Shown here piece after piece: positions 27,857-36,591 of a stretch of 64,000 bases of DNA. Source of the stretch: Halobacteroidaceae bacterium (lineage in GTDB: Bacteria; Bacillota; Halanaerobiia; B1SED10-174); assembly GCA_003551665.1 (NCBI GenBank), contig PUNE01000124.1, forward strand, positions 1 to 64,000. The letters are read 5' to 3'. The notes under the pieces are model-generated. The model had not been told where the DNA came from. It saw only the letters and a list, made by a program, of their open reading frames with translations, and ran no database searches. The position numbers and the translations under genes are program-made. Position 1 is the stretch's first letter, and the number at the start of each line of letters is the position of its first letter.

Positions 27857-28155
27857 CCGGGCTATCAAGGTCATAGCGGGCTGGTCTTTTCTGGTTAAGG
27901 AAATTTTTCTCCAAATGTTGTCGAAGCCAGATTTTTGGGTTATCATTTATTGTCAGTTTTGGAAGGCCCCCTGCTCTGCTTCCGTCAGGAATTAAGGAAC
28001 TTAATTTTTGTTTCTGTTTTCTCCACGTTGCAATGATGGGAAGTTCCCCGCTGGTTTTTGTTTAATAAGGCGGGAATTATTTTCGCAATTTCCCCGGAAA
28101 ATTTTCCAGGGGGAAGCCAACCAATATTATTGATTCTGGAAAGGGTGAACCGCTT
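27857..28155. other. Noncoding gap between cdaR and glmM
   Basis: No convincing coding sequence is present in these 299 bp. They hold a weak hairpin (TTCCCCGC with GCGGGAA near 28050-28076, followed by TTATTTT) and the palindrome described separately. No clear sigma-A promoter was found. It could be the remains of further YbbR domains, but no residue pattern supports this. Confidence 0.5.
28092..28113. repeat. Palindrome upstream of glmM
   Basis: CCCC, the perfect palindrome GGAAAATTTTCC, one A, then GGGGG. It can form a stem of up to ten pairs or act as a protein binding site. It lies 43 bp before the glmM ATG. The function is unknown. Confidence 0.45.
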
Positions 28156-29499
28156 ATGGCTTCAATATTCGGAACAGATGGCGTTCGGGGTGTTGCCAAT
28201 AGAGAATTAACTCCCGAACTTGCTTTGAAACTTGGGTTTGCAGGAGGACGGTACTTATTAAACCAAAATAAGCAGAACTCCAGAGGGAAGGTTCTGATTG
28301 GAAGGGACACAAGGCTTTCGGGAGATATGCTGGAATCAGCCCTTGTAGCAGGCCTTACTGCTGCCGGTCTTGACGTTTACCTGGGGGGAATAATACCCAC
28401 TCCTGCTGTTGCATACTTAACCCGCAGAGGGGATTTTTGTGGAGGGGTAATGATTTCCGCTTCCCACAACCCCATTGCTGATAACGGAATTAAGTTTTTT
28501 AATCAGGATGGGAATAAATTAACGGATGACCAGGAAGACCACGTAGAAAACTTAATGGAAAATGGAGATAACACCGCCCGACCAGAAGGCAGGGAAGTGG
28601 GCAGGAAGGTAGACGCTCCCCACTTAAAAGAGGAGTACCTGGAATTTTTATGCAGCAGGGCTCAGGGAGACTTCAGTGATTTTTCAGTGGTTCTGGATAC
28701 CGCATATGGTGCGGCCTGGGAAATTGCTCCCCGGGTCTGGGAAAGCCTTGGGGCGGAGGTAATCAGCCTTCACGATTCTCCAGCCGGGGAAAAAATAAAC
28801 TCAAATTGCGGCTCGACTCATACCCAGGCCATCCAGAAAGTAATGCAGGAGACCGGCGCAGATTTTGGTTTTGCCTTTGATGGGGATGCTGACCGGGTAA
28901 TTGCCCTTGACGAAAAGGGAAATGAACTGGATGGGGATTATATTATGGCCATTTGTGGCTGCCATCTCCTGAAAAAGGGATTGCTTGTAAATAAAACCCT
29001 TGTAGCAACAAGATACAGCAATCAGGGTTTGAAAGAGGCCCTGCAAAAACATGGGGGAGAACTGGTTTTAACCCAGAATGGTGATCGCTATGTCCTGGAA
29101 GGATTAAAGGGGAATAATTTAATCCTGGGAGGAGAAAAATCAGGGCATATTATTTTCCTCAATGAAAATACAACGGGCGATGGCATTCTAACCTCAATTA
29201 TGCTGGGCAATGTGGTGCTTTCGGAAAAAGGCAGTTTATCGCAACTGGCCGGGATAATGAAACCCTGGCCCCAGTTGCTTCGTAATGTGAAAGTAAGGAG
29301 TAAGGAATGGAAGGAAAACCAGAGGATTCAGGAGGTGATAGCAAGGGCAGAAAAACAATTCGGTGAGGAGGGAAGAATTCTGGTTCGGGCATCGGGTACT
29401 GAGCCCGTGATCAGGGTAATGGTTGAAGGAAAAGAAGGAAAATTTCTTGGTGGAATTCTGGACGATGTAAGCAGGACAATTGAGGAGGAGCTCGGCTAA
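28156..29499 (+). CDS. glmM: Phosphoglucosamine mutase
   Basis: GlmM converts glucosamine-6-phosphate to glucosamine-1-phosphate for cell-wall precursor synthesis. It opens MASIFGTDGVRGVAN. The phospho-serine loop reads GVMISASHNP (near residue 100), the metal loop DGDADR (near 242), GGEKSGHII the sugar-binding loop and RASGTEPVIRVM the phosphate-binding loop. At 447 residues it is full length. The start has GAAAGGGTG upstream. In B. subtilis GlmM also inhibits CdaA; nothing here tests this. Confidence 0.96.
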   Translation: MASIFGTDGVRGVANRELTPELALKLGFAGGRYLLNQNKQNSRGKVLIGRDTRLSGDMLESALVAGLTAAGLDVYLGGIIPTPAVAYLTRRGDFCGGVMISASHNPIADNGIKFFNQDGNKLTDDQEDHVENLMENGDNTARPEGREVGRKVDAPHLKEEYLEFLCSRAQGDFSDFSVVLDTAYGAAWEIAPRVWESLGAEVISLHDSPAGEKINSNCGSTHTQAIQKVMQETGADFGFAFDGDADRVIALDEKGNELDGDYIMAICGCHLLKKGLLVNKTLVATRYSNQGLKEALQKHGGELVLTQNGDRYVLEGLKGNNLILGGEKSGHIIFLNENTTGDGILTSIMLGNVVLSEKGSLSQLAGIMKPWPQLLRNVKVRSKEWKENQRIQEVIARAEKQFGEEGRILVRASGTEPVIRVMVEGKEGKFLGGILDDVSRTIEEELG

Positions 29500-29503
29500 A
29501 AAA

Positions 29504-29640
29504 GCGCCTGGGCTTGGCTAGGCCAAGTTGACGAGGAAGAGGTTAATCGAATTATCGGCGGGTGCCTCTAGACCTGCCACCGGTCTTTAGCCGTTTCTTA
29601 AAACTTGCAAGTGATTGTAAGGCAAAGGGGGCGGCAGGTG
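29504..29640 (+). ncRNA. glmS ribozyme (glucosamine-6-phosphate-activated)
   Basis: This self-cleaving riboswitch lies in the leader of glmS. The conserved parts are present in order: AGCGCC at the cleavage site (cut expected between A29503 and G29504), GTTGACGAGG, GAGGTTAATCGAA, ATCGGCGGGTGCCTC and the 3' part ending near GGCAAAGGGGG. When glucosamine-6-phosphate binds, cleavage lowers the glmS message. It starts only four bases after the glmM stop, so cleavage would also separate the glmM and glmS messages. The 3' boundary is approximate. Confidence 0.93.
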
Positions 29641-29673
29641 GCTAATGCAGTTTATTAAGGAAGGGGAGAAATT

Positions 29674-31497
29674 ATGTGTGGAATTGTTGGTTATATAGGC
29701 TCCAGGGGAGCTTTTCCTATACTGTTCGATGGTTTAAAAAAACTGGAATACAGGGGATATGATTCTGCAGGGGTTGCAATAATTGAAGGGAATGAAATGC
29801 AGCTTCGCAAATCCCAGGGCAACCTGGAGGTTTTAGGTGAGAAACTGAAAAATGAAAACTTCCAGGGAAGGATTGGCCTTGGTCATACCCGGTGGGCAAC
29901 ACACGGAAAACCCTCTGATGCCAATGCCCATCCCCACCTTGATTGCAGGGGAAGACTTGCCCTTGTCCATAATGGGATTATCGAAAATTTCCAGGAAATT
30001 AAGAGGAAACTGGAAGAGGAAGGGCATTTTTTTAGCTCGGAAACAGATACGGAAGTTGTGGTCCACCTTGTTGAAAAATTTTTCCAGGGGGACCTGGTTA
30101 AGGCAGTCCGGAGGGCTACAAAAGAACTGGAGGGTTCTTATGCCATTGCCGTGATTAATTGTGAAAGCCCCGAACAGATTGTAGCATACCGCCATGACAG
30201 CCCCCTTATTCTGGGAATTGGTGATGGGGAATTTTTCCTTGCCTCGGATATTCCCGCCCTTCTCCCCTATACCCGGAGAGTCCTGATCCTGGAGGACGGG
30301 GAAATGGCAGAATTGAACAGGACTAATTTCCGGGTTTTCGATTCCCATGGGGTTCAAATACAGAAAGAAATTGAAGAGATTGACTGGGACCCGGAAATGG
30401 CAGAGAAGAAGGGCTTTTCCCACTATATGCTTAAAGAAATTCACGAACAACCCGATGTATTGCGCAGGTTGCTTTCCGACCCCCTCCAGGGATCGGGCTT
30501 AGAACTCCCTCAGATTGCTTCCATCCTGGAAAGACTCGAAAAAATTAATCGAATTTTTGTTGTTGCCTGTGGGACAGCCTATCATTCAGGCTTAATCGGG
30601 AAAGCTCTCCTGGAGAGGACGACCGGAATCCCTGTGGAAGTGGATATGGCATCAGAATTTCGATATCGGTCCCCCCTTGTAGGAGAAGAATCCCTGGTTA
30701 TTGTTGTCACCCAGTCGGGTGAAACCGCTGATACACTGGCTGCCCTCCGCTACGCCCGGGAAAAAAATGCCCAAACTCTGGGGATCATTAATGTTAAGGG
30801 TAGCACAATTTCCAGGGAAGCTGATGATGTCATTTATATCAAGGCAGGACCGGAAATTGCCGTTGCTTCTACTAAAGCCTACCTGAATATGGTTGCTGCT
30901 TTTTACCTGCTGGCTTTAAAAATGGGCCAGGGAAATGTTGACCAGGAAAACCTGAAGGAGTTGTTGCGGTTGCTGCGGGGGATTCCCGCGCAGCTGGAAA
31001 AGGTCCTGCAAAAAGGAGATAAGGCTGTACGAGAGGCTTCAGAATACCTTTCTCGCTGGGAAAACGCATTTTTCGTTGGGAGAGGACTTGATTTCAGCCT
31101 TGCCCTGGAAGGAGCTCTTAAGTTAAAAGAAATCTCCTATATTCATGCCGAGGCCTATGCGGCCGGAGAACTAAAACACGGGACTCTGGCTCTGATCGAA
31201 GAGGGTATTCCTGTGGTTGCCCTTTTAACCCAGGAAAAACTCCTGGAAAAGATGATCAGCAACGTTCAGGAAATCAGGGCCCGTGGTGGGTATGTGCTGG
31301 GCATAACTCAAGAAAAGCTGGCCCAGCGCCTGGAAGGGGAAGTTGATTTTATCATGACTGTTCCCAGCACAGAAGATATGCTGACCCCGCTGCTGGCAAC
31401 CGTTCCCTTACAACTTCTTTCGTTTTATACTGCTGAATTGAGGGGTTGTCCGATTGACCAGCCCCGCAACCTGGCCAAAAGTGTTACTGTTGAATGA
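29674..31497 (+). CDS. glmS: Glutamine-fructose-6-phosphate aminotransferase (isomerizing)
   Basis: GlmS makes glucosamine-6-phosphate from fructose-6-phosphate and glutamine, the first step to UDP-GlcNAc. The N-terminal glutaminase starts with the catalytic Cys (MCGIVGYIGSRGA) and shows GHTRWATHGKP. Two SIS domains follow, with CGTAYHSGL and TQSGETADTLAAL. It ends DQPRNLAKSVTVE, the strictly kept C terminus. At 607 residues it is full length. It is controlled by the ribozyme just upstream. Confidence 0.98.
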   Translation: MCGIVGYIGSRGAFPILFDGLKKLEYRGYDSAGVAIIEGNEMQLRKSQGNLEVLGEKLKNENFQGRIGLGHTRWATHGKPSDANAHPHLDCRGRLALVHNGIIENFQEIKRKLEEEGHFFSSETDTEVVVHLVEKFFQGDLVKAVRRATKELEGSYAIAVINCESPEQIVAYRHDSPLILGIGDGEFFLASDIPALLPYTRRVLILEDGEMAELNRTNFRVFDSHGVQIQKEIEEIDWDPEMAEKKGFSHYMLKEIHEQPDVLRRLLSDPLQGSGLELPQIASILERLEKINRIFVVACGTAYHSGLIGKALLERTTGIPVEVDMASEFRYRSPLVGEESLVIVVTQSGETADTLAALRYAREKNAQTLGIINVKGSTISREADDVIYIKAGPEIAVASTKAYLNMVAAFYLLALKMGQGNVDQENLKELLRLLRGIPAQLEKVLQKGDKAVREASEYLSRWENAFFVGRGLDFSLALEGALKLKEISYIHAEAYAAGELKHGTLALIEEGIPVVALLTQEKLLEKMISNVQEIRARGGYVLGITQEKLAQRLEGEVDFIMTVPSTEDMLTPLLATVPLQLLSFYTAELRGCPIDQPRNLAKSVTVE

Positions 31498-31509
31498 GGT
31501 GGATGTCCA

Positions 31510-31872
31510 TTGATTGATGGAATTGGAGTTGATATTGTTTCGGTTGAAAGGGTCGCCGCAATTTATGATAAGCACGGGAAGCGGTTTTTGCAGAAAATTT
31601 TTACCCCTGGAGAGGTTGAATACTGCTTGAGGAAGAAAAACCCCGCTGAACACCTTGCTGCCAGATTCGCAGCCAAAGAAGCCCTGGCCAAGGCTTTACC
31701 TCTTGGAAAAAGGCCTGGCTGGCAGGAGGTAGAAATTTTGCCAGGAACGGATGGACCCGAAATCAGGTCTACAGATGGTATGTGGGTGCCGGATGGGGAC
31801 ATCAAGCTTTCCCTTTCCCACGAACGCAGTTGGGCTGTAGCCATGGTGATTATTTCGAAGGAGGTTGGGTAA
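31510..31872 (+). CDS. acpS: Holo-[acyl-carrier-protein] synthase
   Basis: AcpS transfers the 4'-phosphopantetheine group from CoA to acyl carrier protein. The motifs are IGVDIVSVERV (metal-binding Asp) and ARFAAKEALAKAL (Glu and Lys), with LSLSHERSWAVAMVI near the end. The start is TTG following GAGGTGGATG. At 120 residues the length is typical. It is followed by nnr with a one-base gap; acpS-nnr-alr is a common Firmicutes order. Confidence 0.95.
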   Translation: MIDGIGVDIVSVERVAAIYDKHGKRFLQKIFTPGEVEYCLRKKNPAEHLAARFAAKEALAKALPLGKRPGWQEVEILPGTDGPEIRSTDGMWVPDGDIKLSLSHERSWAVAMVIISKEVG

Positions 31873-31873
31873 A

Positions 31874-33418
31874 GTGAAACTTGTTACCGGGGAAACAATG
31901 GCTGAAATAGATCGAAGGACCATTGAAGAAGCAGGGATACCCGGGGCAATTCTCATGGAAAAGGCAGGATTGGGAGTTGCCGATTGTGCTGAAGCTATGC
32001 TTGGTCCAGGGAAGGATCAGGTTATGATCCTCTGCGGTTCGGGCAATAATGGGGGAGATGGGTTTGTTGCCGCCAGATTACTTGCTCACAGGGGTTATCT
32101 CGTGCATGTTTTCCTGGTAGGGGAGGTTCCAGAAGAAGAAGGAGAAGCGGCTGCAAACTATCGTATACTGGGAAATATTGGCCTGGAAGTCATAGCCTTA
32201 AAGGACGACGAGACCCTCTGGCAGGCGATAAGGGACCGTGAATATGACCTTATTATTGACGCCCTGCTGGGAACAGGGCTTAAAGGAGAAGTCAGGGGTA
32301 TTGCAGGTGAGGCCATAAGCTTTATCAACAGCCAGGAAACGCCGGTTTTGAGTGTGGATATTCCCTCGGGATTGGACAGCACTACCGGAAGAATTCTGGG
32401 CCAGGCTGTTGAGGCCAATGTTACAGTTACTTTTGGCCTGCCCAAAATCGGCCTCCAGGTTTATCCCGGCTGTGTTTACAGTGGGAAAGTTGAGATAATC
32501 GACATTGGTATACCCCATTATATTGTTGAAGAAGCTCCTACCAACGCCGTAATGCTGGAAAAAAAATGGGCCTGCCAGCACTATCCCCGCCGCTCAATTG
32601 AGGCATACAAGGGAAGCTGCGGCCGGATTTTAATTGTCGGTGGCTCCAGGGGGATGACGGGAGCACCTTTACTGGCTGCCCAGGCTGCTTTTCGTTCAGG
32701 GGCAGGGGTGGTCACTCTGGGGGTTCCCGCCAGCCTGAATGATATAATTGAGATTAAAGCAACAGAAGTAATCAGCTGTCCCCTTTCCGAAAGCACTCCC
32801 GGGCTCCTGGGAAGTGCAGCCCTGGAGCAGGTAATGGAAAGGAGTAAAAGCAACGATTTTCTTGTTCTTGGCCCCGGCCTGGGTGGGGGAGAGGGAATTG
32901 AAGAGCTTGTTGCCGGAATCCTAAAAGAATCCCACCTGCCAGTTATTCTCGATGCTGATGGGATCAATGCCTTACCCGGTCCAAGAATATTGAAAGACCG
33001 GCGGGCAAAAACCATCCTGACTCCTCACTATGGAGAAATGGCCAGATTGCTTGGAGTTTCCAAGGAAGAGGTTCTTGAAGTACCATTTGAAGTGGCCAGG
33101 GCTTTTGCCCGGGAATGGGAGGTTATCCTGGTTCTTAAGGGTCCCCATACCCTTGTTGCCCTCCCCGATGGTAATGTTTTTGTTAACACTTCGGGCAATC
33201 CAGGTCTGGCAACAGCGGGGGCGGGGGATGTTTTAACCGGCGTAATTGCGGGGATTATGGGGCAAAACATCTCTCTGACTGAAGCAGTTGCCATGGGAGT
33301 TTATCTGCACGGTAGGGCCGGAGACCTTGCCGTTGCCGAAAAAGGAATTTACGGAATCAATGCCGGAGACCTGGTAGAATTTCTGGCCCCCGCCTGGAAG
33401 GAAATACAGGAGGATTGA
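31874..33418 (+). CDS. nnr: Bifunctional NAD(P)H-hydrate epimerase / ADP-dependent dehydratase
   Basis: Nnr repairs hydrated NADH and NADPH. The N-terminal epimerase domain (about residues 1-215) shows CGSGNNGGDGFVAAR and VDIPSGLDSTTGR. The C-terminal dehydratase (about 225-510) has GSRGMTGAPLLAAQAAFRSGAG and the ATP-site motif TAGAGDVLTGVIAG. The GTG at 31874 follows AAGGAGGTTG, directly after the acpS stop; a TTG three codons earlier would overlap that site. The product is 514 residues. Confidence 0.95.
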   Translation: MKLVTGETMAEIDRRTIEEAGIPGAILMEKAGLGVADCAEAMLGPGKDQVMILCGSGNNGGDGFVAARLLAHRGYLVHVFLVGEVPEEEGEAAANYRILGNIGLEVIALKDDETLWQAIRDREYDLIIDALLGTGLKGEVRGIAGEAISFINSQETPVLSVDIPSGLDSTTGRILGQAVEANVTVTFGLPKIGLQVYPGCVYSGKVEIIDIGIPHYIVEEAPTNAVMLEKKWACQHYPRRSIEAYKGSCGRILIVGGSRGMTGAPLLAAQAAFRSGAGVVTLGVPASLNDIIEIKATEVISCPLSESTPGLLGSAALEQVMERSKSNDFLVLGPGLGGGEGIEELVAGILKESHLPVILDADGINALPGPRILKDRRAKTILTPHYGEMARLLGVSKEEVLEVPFEVARAFAREWEVILVLKGPHTLVALPDGNVFVNTSGNPGLATAGAGDVLTGVIAGIMGQNISLTEAVAMGVYLHGRAGDLAVAEKGIYGINAGDLVEFLAPAWKEIQED

Positions 33419-33424
33419 TAAAAA

Positions 33425-34552
33425 ATGGACTTACTAAATAGACCAGTTTGGGTGGAAATATTTCTGGAAAGGTATGCCCATAATCTGCAGCAGGTGCGGG
33501 AAAGAATCGGAAATGGGCCTCTACTAATGGCAGTTGTTAAGGCCGATGCTTATGGACATGGAAGTTTGCCCCTTGCCTTTCAGGCCGTTGAAGCTGGGGC
33601 TGACCGCCTGGGAGTTGCGTTGATTGAGGAAGGGGTGGAGCTCCGGAGGGGAGGACTGGAAGTCCCCATCCATGCCATGAGCGGATTTGTCCCATCACAA
33701 ATCGATGCTGCCCTGGAAAATGAAATAATCCTTACCCTGGGCAATGAATCCATTGCTCGGGAGGTTGCTAAAAGAGCCCGTACCCTGGGAAAAACTGCAA
33801 AAGTTCATGTTAAAGTGGATACTGGAATGGGGAGGCTTGGTCCTGTCCCCGAGAAGGCCCTGGAACTGGTCCAGAAGGTCAGCAGTATGGATGGGCTGGA
33901 GCTGGAAGGTTTAATGTCCCATATGTCCTCTGCAGATGAAACGGATAAGGAGTATTCTCGCCTGCAGTTTAAACTTTTTGAGGAGGTCAGCTCAACTCTA
34001 AAGGAAAGGGGCATTGATATTCCCCTGCGACATATTGCCAACAGTGCTACTGTAATAGACCTCCCTGAGATGGCGCTGGATATGGTTCGGCCAGGAATTA
34101 TGACCTACGGCCTCTGGCCTTCGGGTGATGTAGATAAAAAAGCCGTTAACCTGAAGCCAGTCCTGGAGTGGAAAGCAAGGCTGGTCCAGATAAAAGAAAT
34201 GCCTCCGGGAAGTTATATCAGTTACGGTAGGACATATGCTACTTCGGGTAAGGAGCGCCTGGCCCTTCTGCCTCTCGGATATGCTGACGGTTTTAACCGG
34301 CTGCTTTCCAACCAGGGCGAGATTTTGGTCAGAGGGAAACGAGCCCCGGTTCGAGGCAGGGTCTGTATGGACCAGTTTGTGGTTGATGTTACCGACATCC
34401 CCGAGGCCAAACTTGGGGATGAAGCGGTATTAATTGGCAGGCAGGGGAAACAGGAAATAACTGCAGACGAAATAGCCGGCAAACTGGACACCATTAATTA
34501 CGAAGTGGTCTGCATGATCAATAAGCGGGTGCCCCGTTTTGTGAGGCCTTAA
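33425..34552 (+). CDS. alr: Alanine racemase
   Basis: Alr makes D-alanine for peptidoglycan. PLP-binding Lys lies in AVVKADAYGHG near residue 39; the second catalytic base Tyr is in YISYGRTY near residue 265. VKVDTGMGRLG, MSHMSSADE and MDQFVVDVT are also family motifs. At 375 residues it is normal. It follows nnr by six bases. AATACAGGAGG precedes the ATG. Confidence 0.96.
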   Translation: MDLLNRPVWVEIFLERYAHNLQQVRERIGNGPLLMAVVKADAYGHGSLPLAFQAVEAGADRLGVALIEEGVELRRGGLEVPIHAMSGFVPSQIDAALENEIILTLGNESIAREVAKRARTLGKTAKVHVKVDTGMGRLGPVPEKALELVQKVSSMDGLELEGLMSHMSSADETDKEYSRLQFKLFEEVSSTLKERGIDIPLRHIANSATVIDLPEMALDMVRPGIMTYGLWPSGDVDKKAVNLKPVLEWKARLVQIKEMPPGSYISYGRTYATSGKERLALLPLGYADGFNRLLSNQGEILVRGKRAPVRGRVCMDQFVVDVTDIPEAKLGDEAVLIGRQGKQEITADEIAGKLDTINYEVVCMINKRVPRFVRP

Positions 34553-34824
34553 TGGGCTGAAAGGCTGTTTGGGGCTGCTTTTGGGGTTTGGATAGGAAGA
34601 AGGCTAAAATTTGAGGAAATACCTTAAAAAAGGAGGGAAATCCTGTCGGGATAAAAATTCCGACAATATTCCCCGATTTTTGGGCAGGAATATTTCCTTT
34701 GATGTATAAAAACATATATATCGAAAGCTATACTTTTTTCTCCTGAAGCAATAGTTGAACTCTAAAAGTGGTAAACTATTTCTTTTTGTTTAACCAAAAC
34801 ATACTGAATCGGGAGGAGATTATT

Positions 34825-35118
34825 ATGGATAATCTAAAGCGGGTGATGGTCAGTTTGCCGGAAAGCCTTTTGGATGAAGTTGACTGGCTTGTACAGCAGG
34901 AAAATGGAAACAGGAGTCAGTTTATCCGCGAAGCAATGAGGCTTTATTTGGCTGACCTTCGCCGGCGAGAACTGCGAGAAAAAATGAAACGGGGTTACAG
35001 TGAGATGGCTGACTTTAATCTCCAGGTTACTCAAGACCACAACTGCAGGGATGAATTGAGGATTTTGGAGAAATACGAGCAAGGTCTGGTGGATAGTGAT
35101 GGCAGTCGTGGTTCGTAG
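34825..35118 (+). CDS. ndoAI: NdoAI/MazE-type antitoxin (ribbon-helix-helix)
   Basis: The 97-residue product starts with a ribbon-helix-helix DNA-binding domain: [20 protein letters not shown], then [14 protein letters not shown]. The C-terminal tail should bind and block the toxin encoded next. This pair beside alr is the known B. subtilis ndoAI-ndoA (mazEF) arrangement. The ATG follows GGGAGGAG; the open frame extends further upstream without family similarity. It probably represses its own operon. Its 3' end overlaps the toxin gene by 20 bases. Confidence 0.92.
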   Translation: MDNLKRVMVSLPESLLDEVDWLVQQENGNRSQFIREAMRLYLADLRRRELREKMKRGYSEMADFNLQVTQDHNCRDELRILEKYEQGLVDSDGSRGS

Positions 35119-35455
35119 AGGAGACGTCTTTTATGCGGACCTGAATCCGGTGATCGGGTCCGAGCAGGGAGGAGTCAGGCCGGTTCTCGTGGTTCAGAAC
35201 GATATTGGTAATAAATACAGCCCAACGGTTATTATTGCCGCAATTACCTCCCGTATTAAGAAAGCCAAATTACCAACACATGTTGAAATAAAAACCCATG
35301 AAAGCAACCTGGAAGTGGATTCTGTAATCCTCCTGGAACAGGTACGAACTATTGATAAAAAAAGATTACAGCGCCAGGTGGCTCACCTTGACCCTGAGAT
35401 TATGAGCCGGGTCAATACTGCCCTGGAAATAAGCCTGGGCTTGATTGACTTATGA
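35099..35455 (+). CDS. ndoA: NdoA/MazF-type mRNA endonuclease toxin
   Basis: This toxin cuts single-stranded RNA; B. subtilis NdoA cuts at UACAU. The core motifs are [20 protein letters not shown] and RPVLVVQND, then KLPTHVEI and [17 protein letters not shown], which match the family closely, including the catalytic Arg and Thr regions. ATG 35099 and GTG 35096 are adjacent candidates. The 118-residue product is typical. Cutting specificity is inferred from similarity only. Confidence 0.94.
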   Translation: MAVVVRRGDVFYADLNPVIGSEQGGVRPVLVVQNDIGNKYSPTVIIAAITSRIKKAKLPTHVEIKTHESNLEVDSVILLEQVRTIDKKRLQRQVAHLDPEIMSRVNTALEISLGLIDL

Positions 35456-35487
35456 ACCTTGAGTTAACCGCTTGAGGTTTATATTTT
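35455..35487 (+). terminator. Possible terminator after ndoA
   Basis: AACCTTGAG and CTTGAGGTT form a nine-pair stem with two wobble pairs and a loop TTAACCG, followed by TATATTTTTG. The stem is weaker than others in this window. Confidence 0.5.
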
Positions 35488-35550
35488 TGTTCACATGTTC
35501 CAGAATAGAAGCAACTTTTTTTAATTTCCATTGAAATGAGGAGGAGTATA

Positions 35551-36591
35551 ATGGTAACAGTTCCTTTAGTAAATGTGGTTCGAGGCCCACTAGTTGAATC
35601 CAGCCACCGGGGGGTAGTTGCCCTGGTTGACACGGAAGGAAATCTGCGGGCCAAAATGGGTTTGCCCGCGGGGAAAACATATATCAGGTCTTCAGCAAAA
35701 CCCGCACAGGTTCTTCCCCTGTTGGTGCTCGGAGCGGCAGAAAAATATGATCTTACCGACCGAGAACTGGCTTTGATGTGTGCTTCCCATAATGGTGAGG
35801 ATATCCACGTTGAAACGGCACGTGGAATTTTAAAGAAAGCGGGATTAAGCGAGGAAGATCTGGAATGCGGGACTCATCTACCGTATGACAGAGAATCAGC
35901 GAGGGCTTTAATGGCCCGGGGAGAAGAAGTATCACCTATTTATAGCAATTGCTCGGGTAAACATGCTGGAATGCTGCTTTTGTGCCAGCACATGGGCTGG
36001 CCAACAGAGGGATATGTACGGGCCGAACACCCACTACAGCAGCTAATGCACGAAACAATAGCGGAGCTTACTGAACTTTCTACCCGAGAAGTTGATATAG
36101 GTATTGATGGTTGCGGGGTTGTTGTTTTTGGTTTTCCGGTGGAAAAAATGGCCTTTCTTTTTGCCCGACTTGCCCATCCTCAGAGCCTCCCTGCCTCCTA
36201 TCAGGAGGCTGCTGAAAGAGTTTCCCAGGCCATGGTAAATGAGCCATACATGGTTGCGGGAAGAAATCGGCTCTGTACCGACCTGATGGAGGCTACCAGA
36301 GGCAAGTTAATATCCAAAGGCGGTGCGGAGGGTGTTTACTGCATTGGTTTAAAAGAACGGGACCAGGGTCTGGCCATAAAAATTGAAGATGGTAATAGCC
36401 GGGGCCTGGGAACAATTGTATTTCATATTCTGGATGCACTGGAAATTTTGGATGATGATGAGAAACAACAACTCGAGAAATACCGGTTACCCGTGATCAA
36501 AAACCGCCGGGGAGATGCAGTTGGAAAAATTAAAACTTGTTTTGAATTTAAAAAGGTGGCAAAGGAGATGCGCCAATGGACGGGGAACTGA
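35551..36591 (+). CDS. Asparaginase, AnsA/type-II thermolabile family (COG4448)
   Basis: The 346-residue product belongs to the asparaginase group unrelated to the classical E. coli enzymes. Family marks are RSSAKPAQVLPLL, MCASHNGEDIH, YSNCSGKHAGMLLLCQ and IDGCGVVVFGFPVEKM. The two Ser-Lys pairs in the first and third segments fit the serine-beta-lactamase-like fold of this group. The expected reaction is asparagine to aspartate and ammonia. The ATG at 35551 follows ATGAGGAGGAG. It overlaps the next gene by 16 bases, suggesting joint expression with the amidohydrolase. Confidence 0.85.
   Translation: MVTVPLVNVVRGPLVESSHRGVVALVDTEGNLRAKMGLPAGKTYIRSSAKPAQVLPLLVLGAAEKYDLTDRELALMCASHNGEDIHVETARGILKKAGLSEEDLECGTHLPYDRESARALMARGEEVSPIYSNCSGKHAGMLLLCQHMGWPTEGYVRAEHPLQQLMHETIAELTELSTREVDIGIDGCGVVVFGFPVEKMAFLFARLAHPQSLPASYQEAAERVSQAMVNEPYMVAGRNRLCTDLMEATRGKLISKGGAEGVYCIGLKERDQGLAIKIEDGNSRGLGTIVFHILDALEILDDDEKQQLEKYRLPVIKNRRGDAVGKIKTCFEFKKVAKEMRQWTGN

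Noticed and set aside
34644..34665. Hairpin TGTCGGGA/TTCCGACA between alr and ndoAI as a terminator.
   Set aside because: The stem is real (8 pairs with one wobble) but no T run follows, so it cannot be called a terminator. A role in control of the toxin pair is only a guess.
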